Below, one piece after another: positions 62,677 through 64,000 of a stretch of DNA of 64,000 nucleotides (position 1 is the first letter of the stretch; each line of letters opens with the position of its first letter). Origin of the DNA: Thioclava sp. JE_KL1 (GTDB lineage: Bacteria > Pseudomonadota > Alphaproteobacteria > Rhodobacterales > Rhodobacteraceae); NCBI RefSeq assembly GCF_009296265.1, contig NZ_WBJS01000001.1, forward strand, positions 186,001 to 250,000, in the 5' to 3' direction. A model generated the notes under the pieces. The model made no database searches. It was not told where the DNA came from and saw only the letters and a list, made by a program, of their open reading frames with translations. The position numbers were made by a program, and so were the translations under genes.

Positions 62677-64000
62677 TCACGCCTCGGAGAGCGCACTGCG
62701 AACAATATCGTTAACATTGCGACGGATCGTTCCGGCATGACGGACACCGGACTCGCGGGCTATGACTTCGGCAAGCGCGAGTGCGGCGGCAACTCGCAAT
62801 AGTGCCTCAACATCTTCGCTATCCGTCTGGGCAAAGCGCACCATGAATGGATGGATCATCGAAACACGGATATCCAGGCGACGCGGCCGCTCTATTGAGG
62901 CCGCTACGTCGCTAAACACAAGCCACTGGCTTTCGGCAGGGTCTTCGGTCAACTCGATGCTGATATGCCAATCTTTGTCACGAAACCGGATATTGAATTC
63001 TTTACGTGCCAGCGTTCCGGCATGGGGTAATTCTTCATCCGGCGCATCGACCGGCGGCGCGTCCGCAATATCCGGTAAGGCCGATGGCAAATTGTCCTCC
63101 ATCGCCCGCGCTGTGTTGTTCACCGCCTGTGTGGCCGTGTTGGCAAGCTGCGCACGTGCCGGTCGCGCGCGATAACCTTCGGCCTGCTTAAGAAGTGGCA
63201 ACTCTTCACTGTCCAAATGCTCGCGCAAGAGCTCAAGAAACGGCTGCTCGTTCTCATCCCACCGGAACCCGTCCTTTGTATGGCTCACTTCGAAGCCATC
63301 CAGATGCAACTCGCCGAAAAGCCGCTGATAGCGGAAGCTATTCGAACTGCCGAAAATGGCGGCGGGGCGGTAGCCTTCATCACCGCTGCCCTCAATGACG
63401 CGCCCACGCCGAAACAGGGAGAATCCGGCCTTGGCAGTATTCGCCGTTTCACGCAACGCGGCAAAGCCGTGAACGGAAAGCCCGTCACCGAAATCAAAAG
63501 ACACGTCCTTGCGCCACAGCCTGGCGGGCTGGTCCTTCTCCCGAAAGTACGGTGCCGTTAAGACAGGCGGTTCTTGCGGTGTCAGCGCATCACCACCAAA
63601 GCGGAGTTCCAATGTGCCTTCGCGAATGAACACGCGGTAGATGTCGGTCAGATGCTCCTTGAGCTTGCCGACTGTCCGTCCCACCGGGACCTGGAAAATG
63701 TCCTCCAGAATAATTTCTGTATAGTGGTGGTTTACGTCTTCGAGTTCTTCATGGATATCGAGTTCTTCGATTTCATCATTGACGATGTTCTCGATCTCGA
63801 AGCGCACAGTGCGGGCTACGTCCTCACCGAACGCGGATGTGCGAACCGACCATTGAGGCGCGAACCAGCAGGCCGCGCTTTTCATACCCATTCCGAATTC
63901 AGCAAGGCCTGATCGATCAGGTGGAATGGCAGCCGGACGAAAGGCACGCCCAAAATCCTCAAGGGCAATGCCTGCCGCATTATCGCGGATGGAAATGCGA
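62677..64000 (-). CDS. GHKL (MORC/MutL-like) ATPase of the Z1 module, N-terminus cut by window edge
   Basis: At least 440 residues are in the window; the frame stays open to position 64,000, so the gene starts beyond it. The first visible residues ISIRDNAAGI match the GHKL DNxGxG-like motif, followed by FRPAAIPPDRSGLAEFGMGMKSAACWFA, the glycine-rich G2 lid, both continuing the frame upstream of the first internal ATG (63889-63891). The rest contains acidic helices and a DUF-like C-terminus (FRDKDWHISIELTEDP). It is the MORC/MutL-like GHKL ATPase usually found with Z1 and PD-(D/E)XK genes. A start at 63891 would lose the ATP-binding motifs and is rejected. Confidence 0.87.
   Translation of the reverse strand, partial: RISIRDNAAGIALEDFGRAFRPAAIPPDRSGLAEFGMGMKSAACWFAPQWSVRTSAFGEDVARTVRFEIENIVNDEIEELDIHEELEDVNHHYTEIILEDIFQVPVGRTVGKLKEHLTDIYRVFIREGTLELRFGGDALTPQEPPVLTAPYFREKDQPARLWRKDVSFDFGDGLSVHGFAALRETANTAKAGFSLFRRGRVIEGSGDEGYRPAAIFGSSNSFRYQRLFGELHLDGFEVSHTKDGFRWDENEQPFLELLREHLDSEELPLLKQAEGYRARPARAQLANTATQAVNNTARAMEDNLPSALPDIADAPPVDAPDEELPHAGTLARKEFNIRFRDKDWHISIELTEDPAESQWLVFSDVAASIERPRRLDIRVSMIHPFMVRFAQTDSEDVEALLRVAAALALAEVIARESGVRHAGTIRRNVNDIVRSALSEA

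Larger units (their letters stand above)
52714..64000. mobile_element. Integrative/mobilizable element carrying a Z1/GHKL defence module (right end outside window)
   Basis: From the outer edge of repeat copy 4 the sequence changes character: a large serine recombinase, short orphan genes with intergenic AT-rich regions, a MOB_V-like relaxase, a KfrA-like protein and a three-gene Z1 operon. These are accessory functions with less GC-biased third positions than the his genes next to them. The left end is inferred from where the recombinase frame loses element-like sequence and enters the chromosomal repeat. No right end, second repeat copy or insertion site is seen. Confidence 0.8.

Noticed and set aside
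63889-63891. Internal ATG as the start of the GHKL ATPase gene
   Set aside because: The frame is open upstream to the window edge and encodes the DNAAGI and FGMG motifs, so the true start lies outside.

Overview
The window is a piece of a GC-rich alphaproteobacterial chromosome, most likely a member of the Rhodobacterales (Rhodobacteraceae). I infer this from the mix of protein families (Hint_2-type Hint protein, IalB-like exported protein, PfkB-type kinase, MOB_V-like relaxase, a Dph6-like ATPase among his genes), from the palindromic CCCGGGATATTT intergenic repeats, and from GC-rich third codon positions. Genus is not certain. No rRNA or CRISPR array is present. The only tRNAs are two tandem tRNA-Gly(GCC) genes.

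Positions 1-52.6 kb are ordinary chromosomal backbone. In order: an IalB-like exported protein, an RhlE helicase, L-serine dehydratase, a Hint-domain protein, rpiA and gor; a membrane-protease cluster hflK-hflC-DUF2065-degP; a small inserted islet with a nucleotidyltransferase that splits the degP terminator; an MFS transporter, a PG-binding lipoprotein, an adrenodoxin-type ferredoxin and a CDF transporter; a one-carbon/folate pair (purU facing 5-formyl-THF cyclo-ligase) with mgtE; purine deamination (guaD, a hydrolase, 8-oxoguanine deaminase), an AhpD-like protein and xth; yciB, an EamA transporter, ftsY, lysoplasmalogenase, AlkB-like monooxygenase, xseA, purD and the tRNAs; his genes in two blocks (hisB-hisH-Dph6-like with hisA nearby, and hisF-hisE 14 kb away); hom and glpX; the glycine cleavage operon gcvT-gcvH-gcvP behind a tandem glycine riboswitch; gltX; and several hydrolases and conserved unknowns. 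Many neighbours are translationally coupled by TGATG or ATGA overlaps.

From about 52,714 to the right edge lies a mobile element, an integrative/mobilizable island. It begins exactly at the outer arm of a chromosomal palindromic repeat downstream of hisE. Its first gene is a large serine recombinase whose reading frame has no stop inside the element and runs antisense through the repeat, hisE and part of hisF. Behind it are small orphan genes (a 63-aa protein, an unknown, a DUF6634-like protein and a PemK/MazF-like protein), a 560-bp noncoding region with a candidate oriT, a MOB_V-like relaxase and a KfrA-like DNA-binding coiled-coil protein with GGTAAC operator repeats. The cargo is a three-gene operon that is cut by the window edge: a GHKL (MORC/MutL-like) ATPase, a Z1-domain superfamily II ATPase and a PD-(D/E)XK nuclease-like protein. 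This gene set is the one described for MutL/MORC-type restriction-modification or phage-defence modules; a DNA methyltransferase would be expected just beyond position 64,000.

The main items to follow up are that defence cargo and its mobile vehicle, the recombinase read-through at the left junction, the roughly 820-bp islet with 20-bp direct repeats and 12-bp inverted repeats, and the dispersed palindromic repeat family.
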